Translations under genes and position numbers: made by a program
NCBI GenBank assembly: GCA_040394475.1
Contig: JBEBSD010000011.1
Span: 54,380-118,379, forward strand
Source of the DNA: JBEBSD01 sp040394475
GTDB taxonomy: Bacteria; Bacteroidota; Bacteroidia; Cytophagales; Spirosomataceae
Length of the DNA: 64,000 nucleotides
Reading direction: 5' to 3'
Shown: positions 1 through 8,635 of the stretch, piece after piece
How the letters are laid out: each line of letters starts with the position of its first letter
Numbering within the stretch: position 1 is the stretch's first letter
Notes under the pieces: model-generated
Database searches by the model: none
The model's input: the letters and a program-made list of their open reading frames with translations, nothing else
What the model was told of the DNA's origin: nothing

Positions 1-65
1 CAGAAGTCGAACCCAGAAGTCGAACCCAGGAGTCGAACCCAGGAGTCGAACCCAGGAGCTGAGCC
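1..65. repeat. 13-bp tandem array (AAGTCGAACCCAG), cut by window edge
   Basis: Four full 13-bp units occupy 4-55: two AAGTCGAACCCAG followed by two GAGTCGAACCCAG. They end in GAGCTGAGCC. The same unit recurs at 2498-2600 and near 22235-22262. CTATCGG/CTGTCGG-type words continue to about 109. The array is truncated by the start of the window, so its full length is unknown. Confidence 0.9.
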
Positions 66-159
66 GACAGCTTTCAGCTATCGGCTGTCGGTATTGGCTG
101 TCGGCATGGATGAATGTCCTGCCAACAGCCTTTCACTAACCTTGCGCCGGGTTCTCCTG

Positions 160-624
160 CTATTTGGTCTCCGTATCTTTTACGAGCTTAACGTCAGTGG
201 CCGTTAAACCCCTGGGACTACGCTGTACCACAAACGACACGCGGTCAGCCAGTTCGACCGGACTCAATAAGGCCGTGCTATGTACAAAAATCCGTTCTTT
301 ACTGGCGGTATCCCGGATAAAACCATATCCTTTTGCGGTGTCAAAATATTCCAGTACGCCCACCCGGATGGCAGTGTCTCCATCCTTACTGTTATATTGC
401 CAATGATCAGCCCCCTCTGCCCGTGCTGCGGGCTTACTACCCGGTAATGCAGGTCTGGAAGACAAATTCCCGTGCTCATCCACGTATGCAAACATTTCCT
501 GCAACTCTTTTCCCTTTTGAGAGTTTGATTTTCTCTCTAGTTTTCGTTCCTCCTTTTCCTGCCTTTTCTGCAGCTTCTTTTTAGTTTGTTCTTTTTTTCC
601 GAACGTTTCTTTTGGTTTGGCCAT
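160..624 (-). CDS. Cold-shock-domain protein with long basic N-terminal extension
   Basis: The 154-residue product has a C-terminal cold-shock domain at about residues 88-150. Both RNA-binding motifs are visible: KGYGFI (RNP1) and IFVHS (RNP2). The first 45 residues are rich in Lys, Glu and Arg (KKEQTKKKLQKRQEKEERK), unlike the plain 63-70-residue Csp family; the extension is probably a disordered or helical nucleic-acid-binding tail. Family role: binding single-stranded RNA/DNA and melting RNA structure. It is divergent from a second, minimal cold-shock gene at 860, so the 235-bp gap between them should hold both promoters. The start is the first ATG and gives the full basic tail. A stress-specific role is not shown by the sequence. 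Confidence 0.9.
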   Translation of the reverse strand: MAKPKETFGKKEQTKKKLQKRQEKEERKLERKSNSQKGKELQEMFAYVDEHGNLSSRPALPGSKPAARAEGADHWQYNSKDGDTAIRVGVLEYFDTAKGYGFIRDTASKERIFVHSTALLSPVELADRVSFVVQRSPRGLTATDVKLVKDTETK

Positions 625-822
625 GTAGTAGTTATAATAAAAAATTTAGTGACGAAACAACCGTCCCGCAGCATCTGCCGCCCGAACATTGTTTCCTTCA
701 CACCGTTACACAAAGGTGAAGTTTTTATGCCGATTAAAATAGCACTTAAAACGATAGGGGGTAATATACAAAAATACTGTGAATAATCTTAACTATTTAT
801 TTTTTTATACGGATTAAACTCC

Positions 823-830
823 TACCTTTA
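823..830 (+). promoter_or_regulatory. Candidate -7 box of the cold-shock gene at 860
   Basis: TACCTTTA matches 7 of 8 positions of the Bacteroidota -7 element TAnnTTTG and lies 29 bp before the ATG. No clear -33 TTG is present at the usual spacing, so this is a weak call. Confidence 0.35.
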
Positions 831-859
831 CTCCATAACTATTATAACAACAACCAATA

Positions 860-1051
860 ATGTACGAAGGAACCGTAAAATTTTTCAACCACACCAAAGG
901 ATTTGGGTTTATTTCCCCTAATGATGGAGGTGAAGATGTTTTTGTTCACAGCTCAGGATTAAAGTCTGACATCAGTGAAAACGACAAGGTGTCATATGAA
1001 GTCCAAAACGGAAAGAAAGGACTTAACGCAGTAAATGTACATATCATCTGA
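860..1051 (+). CDS. Minimal cold-shock protein (CspA family)
   Basis: The 63-residue protein is a single cold-shock domain. RNP1 is KGFGFI (residues 13-18) and RNP2 is VFVHS (about 27-31). Length and motif spacing are those of ordinary CspA-type RNA chaperones, which bind single-stranded nucleic acid in the cytoplasm. A clear intrinsic terminator follows at once, so the gene is monocistronic. The leader between the candidate promoter and the ATG is short and A-rich (ACAACAACCAATA). Members of this family are often cold-inducible or constitutive RNA chaperones; which applies here cannot be read from the DNA. Confidence 0.95.
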   Translation: MYEGTVKFFNHTKGFGFISPNDGGEDVFVHSSGLKSDISENDKVSYEVQNGKKGLNAVNVHII

Positions 1052-1063
1052 TCATAGATGAAT

Positions 1064-1096
1064 TAAAAAAACCTCCGGAACACCGGAGGTTTTTTT
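1064..1096 (+). terminator. Intrinsic terminator after the cold-shock gene
   Basis: ACCTCCGG (1071-1078) pairs perfectly with CCGGAGGT (1083-1090) around an AACA loop. A T run follows (1090-1096). An A run precedes it (1065-1070), so it could also work on the minus strand. Confidence 0.95.
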
Positions 1097-1262
1097 AGCT
1101 GAACCAGGCAAGACCTTACTCCCCTCCCCCTAATTACTTCTCAAGGTTTCGCACTATCAAAGTAATCCCGCAAATCCGCTGTTTGTTATTTTGCTTCCTG
1201 CTTACGCCCATTTGTACGTACGCTAGGCTACTTTTTTGCCAGGCTCATTTTATTCCTGATTT

Positions 1263-2378
1263 ATGTCGTCCATCGCTTCCAAAGTTAGATTCGCACCGTC
1301 GATTAAAACCGATTTTTTCCCTACCCTAAAAAAAAGAGTTGATCATTATTTTACCGAAAATAACAAATCCCGTTACGCCGATAAGCGGATGGTTATTAAA
1401 ACGGTTGCACTATTAAGCATTTACTGCATCCCTTTCGTACTCCTGTTAGTATTTTCTCCCCCTGTTTTCTATAGTTTTGTCTTATGGTTCCTGATGGGGA
1501 TCGGCATGTCGGGAATAGGAATGAGCGTGATGCACGACGCCCTGCACGGCGCGTACTCCTCCAACCCCCGGATCAACCGTATGCTGGGGTTCACCTTGAA
1601 TTTGCTTGGCGCTGACATTACGAACTGGAAACTCCAGCACAATGTCATGCACCATACCTATACCAATATTGTCCCGCTGGATGAAGATATCCGTGACCGC
1701 GGCGTGGTAAAATTATCGCCCCACGCACACCCCACGCGGCTCCATCAGCTGCAGTGGATCTATGCCTTCCTTTTTTACGGAGTCCTCACCCTCTATTGGG
1801 TAACTGTCAAAGACTTTATTCAGTATGCCGGCTTTATTAAAACCGGCGTGAACCGGCAGACCACTGCTGAAAACAAGAAGCTCTTGTTGCGGGTACTGAC
1901 CTTGAAGGCGCTTTACTTTATTATACTCATCGGCTTGCCCCTGCTCATCATGCAACGCCCGGCATTGGAGATCATCGGAGGTTTTCTCTTTATGCACTTC
2001 GTTTCGGGGCTTATTCTCACAGTGGTTTTCCAACTCGCACATACCGTTGAAGGGACCACACACCCGACCGTCAGCGCCCAGGGAACCATTGACCGCGACT
2101 GGGCTACTCACCAACTGGAAACCACGGTCAACTTCTCGCCCGGCAACAAATGGCTTTCCTGGTACGTAGGCGGGCTCAATTTTCAGATAGAGCATCACCT
2201 GTTCCCTAAAATTTGCCATATCCATTATCCCGCAATTGCACCTATTGTACAACAAACGGCGTTGGAATATGGCATTGCCTATCAACAGAATCACCGTTTC
2301 CGGGATGCACTGAGCTCCCATATCCGGCTGCTCCGTACATTCGGGAAATTACCCGACCCCAACGACGCAATCGGGTAA
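1263..2378 (+). CDS. Membrane fatty acid desaturase (acyl-CoA/acyl-lipid type)
   Basis: This 371-residue integral membrane di-iron desaturase has the three histidine boxes of the family: HDALHG (91-96), HNVMHH (126-131) and QIEHHLFP (308-315). The QxxHH third box is the form found in front-end and linoleoyl-CoA-type desaturases. Hydrophobic segments lie near 45-95 and 205-260. The family introduces a double bond into membrane fatty acids, using oxygen and an electron donor. No cytochrome b5 domain is fused, so electrons must come from a separate ferredoxin or similar. Its position after cold-shock genes fits membrane-fluidity control, but this is inference from proximity. Regiospecificity cannot be assigned. 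Confidence 0.93.
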   Translation: MSSIASKVRFAPSIKTDFFPTLKKRVDHYFTENNKSRYADKRMVIKTVALLSIYCIPFVLLLVFSPPVFYSFVLWFLMGIGMSGIGMSVMHDALHGAYSSNPRINRMLGFTLNLLGADITNWKLQHNVMHHTYTNIVPLDEDIRDRGVVKLSPHAHPTRLHQLQWIYAFLFYGVLTLYWVTVKDFIQYAGFIKTGVNRQTTAENKKLLLRVLTLKALYFIILIGLPLLIMQRPALEIIGGFLFMHFVSGLILTVVFQLAHTVEGTTHPTVSAQGTIDRDWATHQLETTVNFSPGNKWLSWYVGGLNFQIEHHLFPKICHIHYPAIAPIVQQTALEYGIAYQQNHRFRDALSSHIRLLRTFGKLPDPNDAIG

Positions 2379-2388
2379 TCTTCTGTAG

Positions 2389-2714
2389 CTATCGGAAATC
2401 GGCTATCAGCATTCGGCTATCGGCATTCAGCTTTCGGCTATCGGACAAAATACGTTGGGTGGTTGGGTGGTTGGGTGGTTGGGTGGTTGGGTGAGCGAAG
2501 TCGAACCCAGAAGTCGAACCCAGAAGTCGAACCCAGAAGTCGAACCCAGAAGTCGAACCCAGAAGTCGAACCCAGGAGTCGAACCCAGGAGTCGAACCCA
2601 CAGCTTCCGGCTTTCAGCTTTCGGAAATCAGCAATCAGAGATGGGCTTTCGGAAATCCAAAATCGTGAGTCCAAAATCGTAAATCCGAATTCGTAATTCG
2701 TAATTCGTAAATCC
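2389..2714. repeat. Composite intergenic short-tandem-repeat element
   Basis: The whole gap between the desaturase and BON genes is repeats. CTATCGG-like words fill 2389-2444. GGTTGGGT (8 bp) is repeated nearly five times at 2454-2492. The linker GAGCG leads into AAGTCGAACCCAG (13 bp), seven full copies plus one partial (2498-2600). CTTTCGGAAATCAGC-like words follow, then ATTCGTAATTCGTAA words to 2714. The module order matches the element at 22094-22362. Confidence 0.92.
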
Positions 2715-2969
2715 CTACTTCCCTTTACACGTAATGTAGCTCGCTACTTCATCCACCTCCGGCAAATCTATTACGAATCGTTCTATTGCTACTTTTTGCT
2801 CCTGAAGAACCACGGTTCCTTCTATAAATACTTTTTTTCCTACCACCTGAATGGTGATATTCCTACAATCAAATTCCCGATTTTTAAATAAAGCCCGGCG
2901 GATCGTATTGGCGAGATCAGCACTTGTCTGACTGATCGTGTTGACACTATTTTGAATGGAATTGCTCAT
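2715..2969 (-). CDS. Small BON-domain-like protein
   Basis: This 84-residue protein has a predicted beta-alpha-beta-beta pattern over residues 22-82, containing ITIQVVGKKVFIEGTV and a closing VDEVASYI segment. That is the usual BON signature: a conserved central G, then a hydrophobic V near the end. BON domains are thought to bind phospholipids or other hydrophobic ligands and are often exported, but no signal peptide is present here, so it may be cytoplasmic. It is convergent with the desaturase across a repeat-filled gap. The assignment rests on pattern only. Confidence 0.6.
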   Translation of the reverse strand: MSNSIQNSVNTISQTSADLANTIRRALFKNREFDCRNITIQVVGKKVFIEGTVVLQEQKVAIERFVIDLPEVDEVASYITCKGK

Positions 2970-3445
2970 TACGATAACGGTTAAAAATAAATGAAATACT
3001 TGTGATACCTGCCGCCCGGCACAGAAAAAAACAGAAAACGGACCGCCCCGACGAGTCGTCCGCTGTTACAAGAACTACTGGTTATCCGGCAGGCAGCCCA
3101 GACCTCCCTGTTGAACCCTTTCCCCTATCGTCGTCAGGAAAGCTCAACGAACATTGCCGTTCCTTCCTTCGCCCTTTTCACAGGCTTCATTTCCCCGCTA
3201 CCCGAACGGGAAAAATGTTCCTTCTTTCATCGTTGAATACTTCATCGAAATAGTACCTCACCGGATTGCTTTACGTTGAGACAAATAAATTAGACAGGTG
3301 TAGTCCGGCTTTACAAGAGGGGCATACGTATAGTTAACGACAAACCGGAGTAAAATATTGGCCGGACCTGAAGGATTTTCCTGGTTACCTACTATATATA
3401 CGCAATTTACACAAAACAATCCAGTGCACCAACACCGGCAAGCAG
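2970..3445. other. 476-bp gap with no supported gene
   Basis: The region lies between the start of the BON gene and the end of topB, both on the minus strand. The longest open frame (3002-3253, plus) has a low-complexity Pro/Arg/Ser composition and no recognisable domain. No strong hairpin or tandem repeat was found. Confidence 0.5.
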
Positions 3446-5548
3446 CTACAGCACTATATCCACCTTAAAATCCGGAGTCAGCATCAGTCTCCCTTCCACC
3501 GGCTCTGGTTTCCCCGGGACAATCAAAGCTTTCATTCTGGCCGTTTTCCCTTTAGTAAGCAAATCGATTGCCTGCTTTTCCGTAAGCTTTTTTCCAAACA
3601 GTTCAAAAGGCACCCGGAAATCACAAACCCGGAAATCAGCACAGCCAAAAGCAGTTTTGCCGCGTTTCAGAAGATGCTGATCACATTTCGGACAGGTCAG
3701 GCTTTCCAGTGCCGGAAGCGCCGGCTGTTCCCGGGCTGCCCGGGCCGGCTTTTCCTCTGCATCGGGAGTTTCTGCAACCGCAATGGGTCTGTATACGCCC
3801 GTCTTCACCTCTTTTGTTAGCTCCTCTACCATCCGGATCAGTTCCGTTTTAAAATTTTCGGGCGCGTATTCCCCTTTTTCAATCAGCCTGAGCTTTCGCT
3901 CCCACTGCCCGGTCAGCGCTACACTTTTCAGCAGTTCGTTCTGAATGGTGTCAATCAGATCGATGCCGGTTTGCGTCGCCAGAATATTCTTCTTCCGCTT
4001 TTCAATATACTTTCTCTTAAAAAGCGTTTCGATAATATTGGCCCGGGTAGACGGCCTCCCGATACCGCTGTCTTTCATCAACTCACGCACCTCTTCCTCG
4101 TCTACCTGCTTCCCGGCCGTTTCCATCGCCCTTAGCAATGTCGCCTCCGTAAATGCCTTGGGAGCCGTCGTTTTCCCATAATGAATCCGGGGCTCATGAG
4201 GACCGGTTTCCCCTATTTCGAAAGCAGGCATCACCTTTTCCTCCTCCGCCGGCTCCTTCTTTTCCTGCACGTACACGATCCGCCAGCCGGGATCAAGAAT
4301 TTGCTTCCCGGTTGCCTTGAATTCCACTGCGCCTACCATTCCCAGCACGGTGGTAGCAGACACTTTACACTCCGGATAAAACGCAGCGATGAACCGCCTG
4401 GCAATCAGGTCGTATATGCGCTTTTCCTCGGCTGCAATCCCACCCGGATACACGCCCGTCGGGATAATTGCATGGTGATCCGTTACTTTCTTGTCATCAA
4501 AAACCGACTTCAGTTTGGGTACGGGTTGCTGTAACAGCGGCGCCGTAAAGGCAGTGTACGGTGTCATCTGAGTCAGGATCCCTGCGATTTTCGGGTGCAA
4601 ATCTTCTGACAGGTAGGTCGTGTCGACGCGGGGGTATGTTACGAGCTTCCTTTCATACAGGGTCTGCACATACCGCAACGTATTGTCGGCAGAAAAACCG
4701 TATTTTTTATTCGCTTCTACCTGCAGGGATGTGAGATCAAACAGGCGCGGGTTTCCTTCTTTGCCTTCCTTGATCTCAAAAGCGGTTATTTCCAGGGAAT
4801 GATCGCGCAAGTAGGCCAGGCCGTTTTCTGCTTTTTCAAGCGTCTTCAAACGCTGAATCGTGGCCGTGAACTCCGTTTCCCTGTAAATCGTCTTCAGCTC
4901 CCAGTATTCTTCCGGGACAAACGCATTGATTTCCTTCTGACGCTGCACAATCATCGCCAGCGTGGGGGTTTGTACTCTCCCGATAGAAAGGACGACATTG
5001 GCGCGGGCAAAACGTTTGGTAAACAACCGCGTGGCGTTCATTCCGAGCAACCAGTCCCCAATGGCCCGCGCACTTCCCGCGGCGTAAAGGTTGTCGTATT
5101 GTGAACTTTCGCGCAGGGCATTAAAGCCCTCCCGGATGGCCTGCTCGGTCAGCGATGAGATCCACAACCTCCTGACCGGCACATTGCACCGCGCTTTGAG
5201 CAGCACCCACCGCTGGATCAGCTCTCCCTCCTGGCCTGCATCTCCGCAATTAATCACTTCCTCGCATTCCTGTACCAGCTTTTCAATGATCCCGAATTGC
5301 CGGTGCACCCCCGGATTGTCGATCAGCTTGATTCCGAAACTGGGCGGGATCATGGGCAGTTCCTCCAATCTCCAGGTTTTCCAGCGCTCCGTATAATCCT
5401 GTGGTTCTTTCAGTGTACAAAAATGGCCGAATGTCCAGGTGACCTGATACCCGTTCCCTTCATAAAAACCTTCCTTTCGCTGTTTTGCGCCTATTACCTG
5501 CGCAATATCTTTGGCCACACTCGGTTTTTCCGCAATGCAAAGTTTCAT
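3446..5548 (-). CDS. topB: DNA topoisomerase III (type IA)
   Basis: The 700-residue type IA topoisomerase relaxes negative supercoils and resolves replication and recombination intermediates through a transient 5'-phosphotyrosine. The N-terminal Toprim domain shows the acidic cluster GDAGQEGEL (102-110). The strand-passage region contains VLSIGRVQTPTLA, and the catalytic Tyr is Y305 in LVTYPRVDTTYL. The C-terminus carries a partial zinc-ribbon-like Cys set (CPKCDQ, then FGCADFRVCDF) at about 620-650. Length fits the TopB/TraE group. It is transcribed alone, 56 bp from the end of the M48 peptidase gene on the same strand. Plasmid-borne copies of this family exist, but nothing mobile is visible nearby. 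Confidence 0.95.
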   Translation of the reverse strand: MKLCIAEKPSVAKDIAQVIGAKQRKEGFYEGNGYQVTWTFGHFCTLKEPQDYTERWKTWRLEELPMIPPSFGIKLIDNPGVHRQFGIIEKLVQECEEVINCGDAGQEGELIQRWVLLKARCNVPVRRLWISSLTEQAIREGFNALRESSQYDNLYAAGSARAIGDWLLGMNATRLFTKRFARANVVLSIGRVQTPTLAMIVQRQKEINAFVPEEYWELKTIYRETEFTATIQRLKTLEKAENGLAYLRDHSLEITAFEIKEGKEGNPRLFDLTSLQVEANKKYGFSADNTLRYVQTLYERKLVTYPRVDTTYLSEDLHPKIAGILTQMTPYTAFTAPLLQQPVPKLKSVFDDKKVTDHHAIIPTGVYPGGIAAEEKRIYDLIARRFIAAFYPECKVSATTVLGMVGAVEFKATGKQILDPGWRIVYVQEKKEPAEEEKVMPAFEIGETGPHEPRIHYGKTTAPKAFTEATLLRAMETAGKQVDEEEVRELMKDSGIGRPSTRANIIETLFKRKYIEKRKKNILATQTGIDLIDTIQNELLKSVALTGQWERKLRLIEKGEYAPENFKTELIRMVEELTKEVKTGVYRPIAVAETPDAEEKPARAAREQPALPALESLTCPKCDQHLLKRGKTAFGCADFRVCDFRVPFELFGKKLTEKQAIDLLTKGKTARMKALIVPGKPEPVEGRLMLTPDFKVDIVL

Positions 5549-5603
5549 TTACCCCTTATCTGATTGGCCACAAAGTTGGTAAAATAAGCGTTCGCACAAA
5601 AGT

Positions 5604-6386
5604 TTACGGGGTCTTATACTTTGCGATCGCGGCCTTTATCCGTTCCATACGATTAGCTGGGCTCGGATGCGTGCTGGCAAATTCAGGCGGTGTGTTCCCG
5701 CCGGAACCTTCCGCCAGTACTTTCATTACCTGCAACAGCGCCTCCGGCTCATAGCCTGCTTGAATCAGGTACTTTACTCCGAATTCGTCTGATTCCAGTT
5801 CATCCTCTCTTCCGTATTTCATGCTCATCATATTCGCAACATACTGCGCAATATAAGCTCCCGAATTACCCGAATTCGGATCACTCAAAGCAATAGTTGC
5901 CGCCCCTGCAAGTCCGGACATCAGCTCCTGCGTGGCCATTTGCTCCGCAGAATGCCGGCCAACCACATGGCCGATCTCGTGCCCCAGTACACCTGCCAGT
6001 TCATCTTCCGTTTCCAGTCGCTCCAATAAGGCTGCCGTAATAAAAATTTGCCCTCCGGGTAATGCAAAGGCATTAATGGTCCGGTTATCGGCCAACACGT
6101 GAAAATCGTACTGATACGGTGAACGTGCGGCATCCGATTGCCGGACCAGCCGGTTGCCGACTGTTTTCACGGCCTCCTGCACCTGTTTGTCGGGGTAGAG
6201 GCCCCCGAATTCCGACGCCATCTGAGGGGCGCTCCGCTGCCCCAGCAACATCTCCTGCTCGGGGGACAAACTTACCCGCTGCTTTTCACCGGTTACCGGA
6301 TTGACCTGGGTTTTGGTATAATAACCGATGACACTGACCACCACCATAATCAGCGCAATAAGAAAACGACCTGGATTCTTTTTCAT
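5604..6386 (-). CDS. M48 family zinc metallopeptidase (LoiP/BepA-like)
   Basis: I place the start at 6386, not at the longer open frame beginning at 6638. The 260-residue product then begins MKKNPGRFLIALIMVVVSVIGYY, a signal peptide or anchor, whereas the extra N-terminal 84 residues run into the divergent MOSC promoter and look non-coding. The zinc site is HEIGH at 136-140, and the distal Glu lies in REDELESDEFG. The region SPEQEMLLGQRSAPQMASEFGG is typical of periplasmic M48 proteases that act in envelope quality control. Substrates are unknown. The gene is divergent from the MOSC gene. Confidence 0.9.
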   Translation of the reverse strand: MKKNPGRFLIALIMVVVSVIGYYTKTQVNPVTGEKQRVSLSPEQEMLLGQRSAPQMASEFGGLYPDKQVQEAVKTVGNRLVRQSDAARSPYQYDFHVLADNRTINAFALPGGQIFITAALLERLETEDELAGVLGHEIGHVVGRHSAEQMATQELMSGLAGAATIALSDPNSGNSGAYIAQYVANMMSMKYGREDELESDEFGVKYLIQAGYEPEALLQVMKVLAEGSGGNTPPEFASTHPSPANRMERIKAAIAKYKTP

Positions 6387-6565
6387 ACAATCAGAAAACA
6401 ATTTGACCCGGTAAAGTTCAAGAAAACCTTCAGTTTTTCCAACAGCCTCGAGCCTCCGGATCTTAAAAACCGGCTGCCCGCAAATCCTCACACCGGATTC
6501 AAGACGCTGTTTCTCTTGAAAAGTCACAAATCTTCCTTCCGGAAAATTATTATATTGCCATAAAA

Positions 6566-7408
6566 ATGTTCCGTATGGCAGCCGTCCGCATCGCTTCTCT
6601 TCATATCTATCCTGTGAAATCGCTCCGGGGAATTGCATTGGCTGAGGCGGAGGTACAGGAACGCGGGCTCAAATGGGACCGGCGCTGGATGTGGGTAGAT
6701 CCGGATGGCGTATTTATTTCGCAGCGAAAATATCCCTTGCTGTCACGTATTTCCACGACCCTGACCCCGGCAGGTATCCTTCTTCATGACCTCACCGGAA
6801 AGCTGCCGCCCATCACCATTCCCTATCAGCCGGCGGCGCCTGTCGGGCTGGAGGTAACGATCTGGAACGACACGGTCCCTGCGGTGACCGTCGATCCGGC
6901 CTGCGACCGCTGGATGAGTTCCTTTCTGGGTCTGCCGCTGCGGCTTGTCATGCTGCCTGAAAGTACCCGGCGCCTGGTGGATTTCCGTTACGCTCACCAG
7001 CAGGAAATCGTCAGCTTTGCGGACGGCTACCCCTTGCTCATGACCACACAAGCTTCGCTCGACGACCTCAACAAACGCCTGCCTGCGCCCGTAGGCATGG
7101 ACCGCTTCCGGCCCAACCTGGTGCTGGAAGGCACTGGTGCCTGGGAGGAAGACACCTGGACACAGGTCACGGCCGGCGCTGTTTCATTTGACCTGGCCAA
7201 ACCCAGTGCCCGCTGCGTCATGACCACGATAGACCCCGAAACGGGGGTGAAAGGCCCGGAACCTTTAAAAACCCTGGCTGTCTTCCGAAAACAAGGTCAC
7301 AAGATCCTTTTCGGACAAAATTTACTTCCCCGGCAATGCGGAACCATCCGGGTCGGTGATGCTGTTACTACCCTACCAACCTTACGCAATGCACCCGTAC
7401 CGTTATAA
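6566..7408 (+). CDS. MOSC-domain protein (YcbX/mARC-like molybdenum-cofactor protein)
   Basis: The 280-residue protein has an N-terminal MOSC_N beta-barrel domain (about 5-125: ASLHIYPVKSLRG, then RGLKWDRRWM). A MOSC domain follows (about 130-265), including FRPNLVLEG and the conserved Cys in SARCVMTTIDPETG. Related YcbX/mARC proteins bind molybdenum cofactor at that Cys and reduce N-hydroxylated compounds. No fused ferredoxin domain is present, so an external electron donor is needed. The start ATG at 6566 has a second ATG nine bases on. The 3' end overlaps the rhodanese gene by 20 bp, which indicates cotranscription. Confidence 0.9.
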   Translation: MFRMAAVRIASLHIYPVKSLRGIALAEAEVQERGLKWDRRWMWVDPDGVFISQRKYPLLSRISTTLTPAGILLHDLTGKLPPITIPYQPAAPVGLEVTIWNDTVPAVTVDPACDRWMSSFLGLPLRLVMLPESTRRLVDFRYAHQQEIVSFADGYPLLMTTQASLDDLNKRLPAPVGMDRFRPNLVLEGTGAWEEDTWTQVTAGAVSFDLAKPSARCVMTTIDPETGVKGPEPLKTLAVFRKQGHKILFGQNLLPRQCGTIRVGDAVTTLPTLRNAPVPL

Positions 7409-7694
7409 GGATATCAACCTGGCCGAACTCCGGCAGATGAAAACCCGTCCCGGCACCATTCTCGTCGATGTCCGCGAAGATTGGGAGTTTGAGGAGTTCA
7501 ACGAGGGCGGAATCAATATCCCGCTATCCGAAATCCGTATCAAAAGAGACTTATTGGCCCCCTACCAGGTAATCCTGGTTGCTTGCACCAACGGAACCCG
7601 CAGTCGGGTAGCCGCCATGGATTATTGCCGGGTTACCGAATGGGCCGATAAAGAAATTTATCATTTGAAAGGGGGAATTATTGAAGCGGAATAG
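7389..7694 (+). CDS. Rhodanese-like sulfurtransferase
   Basis: With the ATG at 7389 the protein is 101 residues, a single rhodanese domain. It begins with the typical INLAELRQMK...TILVDVREDWEFEEFNEGGI pattern. The active loop is CTNGTR (C66 to R71); the Cys that would carry a persulfide is present. Single-domain rhodaneses move sulfur between carriers, for example in cofactor or thiolated-tRNA synthesis. Overlap with the MOSC gene suggests a shared role with sulfur/molybdenum cofactor chemistry, but this is inference. A longer frame from 7356 adds eleven residues lying inside the MOSC coding end and is less likely. Confidence 0.88.
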   Translation: MHPYRYKDINLAELRQMKTRPGTILVDVREDWEFEEFNEGGINIPLSEIRIKRDLLAPYQVILVACTNGTRSRVAAMDYCRVTEWADKEIYHLKGGIIEAE

Positions 7695-7711
7695 GATTTA
7701 CCTCCGCCCGC

Positions 7712-8488
7712 TTATACTTCCACGTCGCCGCGATAGACAAATGCTGCCGGGCCGGTCAGCCAAATAGCATTAAATCCGGTTCCCTCAGGCACAAAGCGCA
7801 CTTCCAGCTTGCCCCCGAGCACATCGACCTGTACCGGGCCGGTCCAGCCCATTTTTTGGTACGCTACTAACGCACAAGCCGTTACACCGGTTCCACATGC
7901 ATAGGTTTCGTCCTCAACTCCACGTTCGTAGGTACGTACTTTCAGCCGGTTTTCACCGATTACCTGCACAAAATTCACATTCACCCCCCCCTGTGGTCCG
8001 TATTCCGTACCATAGCGGACCGCTCTTCCCTCTCCCACCACATCCACTTCCGTTACATCCGGCACAAACTTCACGTAGTGCGGGGATCCGGTATTCAGGA
8101 AAAATGCATCCTCTTTTTCTGCTATGCCGCTAACCTCTCCCATTTTTAAATGAACGATTTCTGCGGCCACCGTGGCTTCATGTACGCCATCCACGGCTAT
8201 AAAACGGACACTTTCTTCGAAGAGCCCCAGGTCATGTGCGAAACGTACAGCACAACGTCCTCCATTGCCGCACATACTCCCCTCCTTGCCGTCGGCATTA
8301 AAATACACCATCCGAAAGTCGTACTCCTTTTCCTTACGAAGCAGAATAAGCCCATCGGCGCCGATGCCAAATCTTCTGTGACAAAATGCCTCAATACTCG
8401 TCCCGGACACCGGAAAAACCCCGGCCCGGTCATCTACCAGAATAAAGTCGTTACCCGCTCCCTGGTACTTATAAAAATCAATTTTCAT
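7712..8488 (-). CDS. dapF: Diaminopimelate epimerase
   Basis: The 258-residue enzyme converts LL- to meso-diaminopimelate for lysine and peptidoglycan synthesis. The substrate loop GAGNDFILVDDR opens the protein. The two catalytic cysteines are C73 in MCGNGGRC and C198 in YACGTGVTAC, both intact. It is convergent with the rhodanese gene, with only 17 bp between stops. No other lysine-pathway gene is adjacent. Confidence 0.97.
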   Translation of the reverse strand: MKIDFYKYQGAGNDFILVDDRAGVFPVSGTSIEAFCHRRFGIGADGLILLRKEKEYDFRMVYFNADGKEGSMCGNGGRCAVRFAHDLGLFEESVRFIAVDGVHEATVAAEIVHLKMGEVSGIAEKEDAFFLNTGSPHYVKFVPDVTEVDVVGEGRAVRYGTEYGPQGGVNVNFVQVIGENRLKVRTYERGVEDETYACGTGVTACALVAYQKMGWTGPVQVDVLGGKLEVRFVPEGTGFNAIWLTGPAAFVYRGDVEV

Positions 8489-8563
8489 TACGCAAGCTGA
8501 TTATTCCACTTTTCCGATGCAAAAATAACGCGTTACCGTCTCTAATCATCGTATCTGCTCTAT

Positions 8564-8595
8564 AAAAAAGATCCGGGCTTAAACAGCGCCGGATC
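8564..8595 (-). terminator. Intrinsic terminator after the small exported protein gene
   Basis: On the minus strand GATCCGG and CCGGATC (8589-8595 and 8570-8576) form a 7-bp stem around a 12-base loop. Six T (plus-strand A at 8564-8569) follow. It lies 40 bp past the stop codon at 8636. Confidence 0.85.
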
Positions 8596-8635
8596 CTGGT
8601 CTTTTAGTTTGTCTTATGAAATGCCTGATAGCCAA

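Noticed and set aside
1713..2321. 202-residue minus-strand ORF
   Set aside because: It is a shadow of the desaturase gene on the opposite strand.
2498..2600. Possible CRISPR array
   Set aside because: The 13-bp units are contiguous with no spacers and no cas genes are nearby.
2389..2696. Several long overlapping ORFs with repeated peptides such as GSTSGFDFWVRLL
   Set aside because: They are readings of the 13-bp array, which has no stop in any frame; no start context or domain supports a gene.
3002..3253. 83-residue plus-strand ORF
   Set aside because: Low-complexity composition, no domain, no start context.
6387..6638. N-terminal extension of the M48 peptidase
   Set aside because: It lies upstream of a clear signal peptide and overlaps the divergent MOSC start; it lacks similarity to the family.
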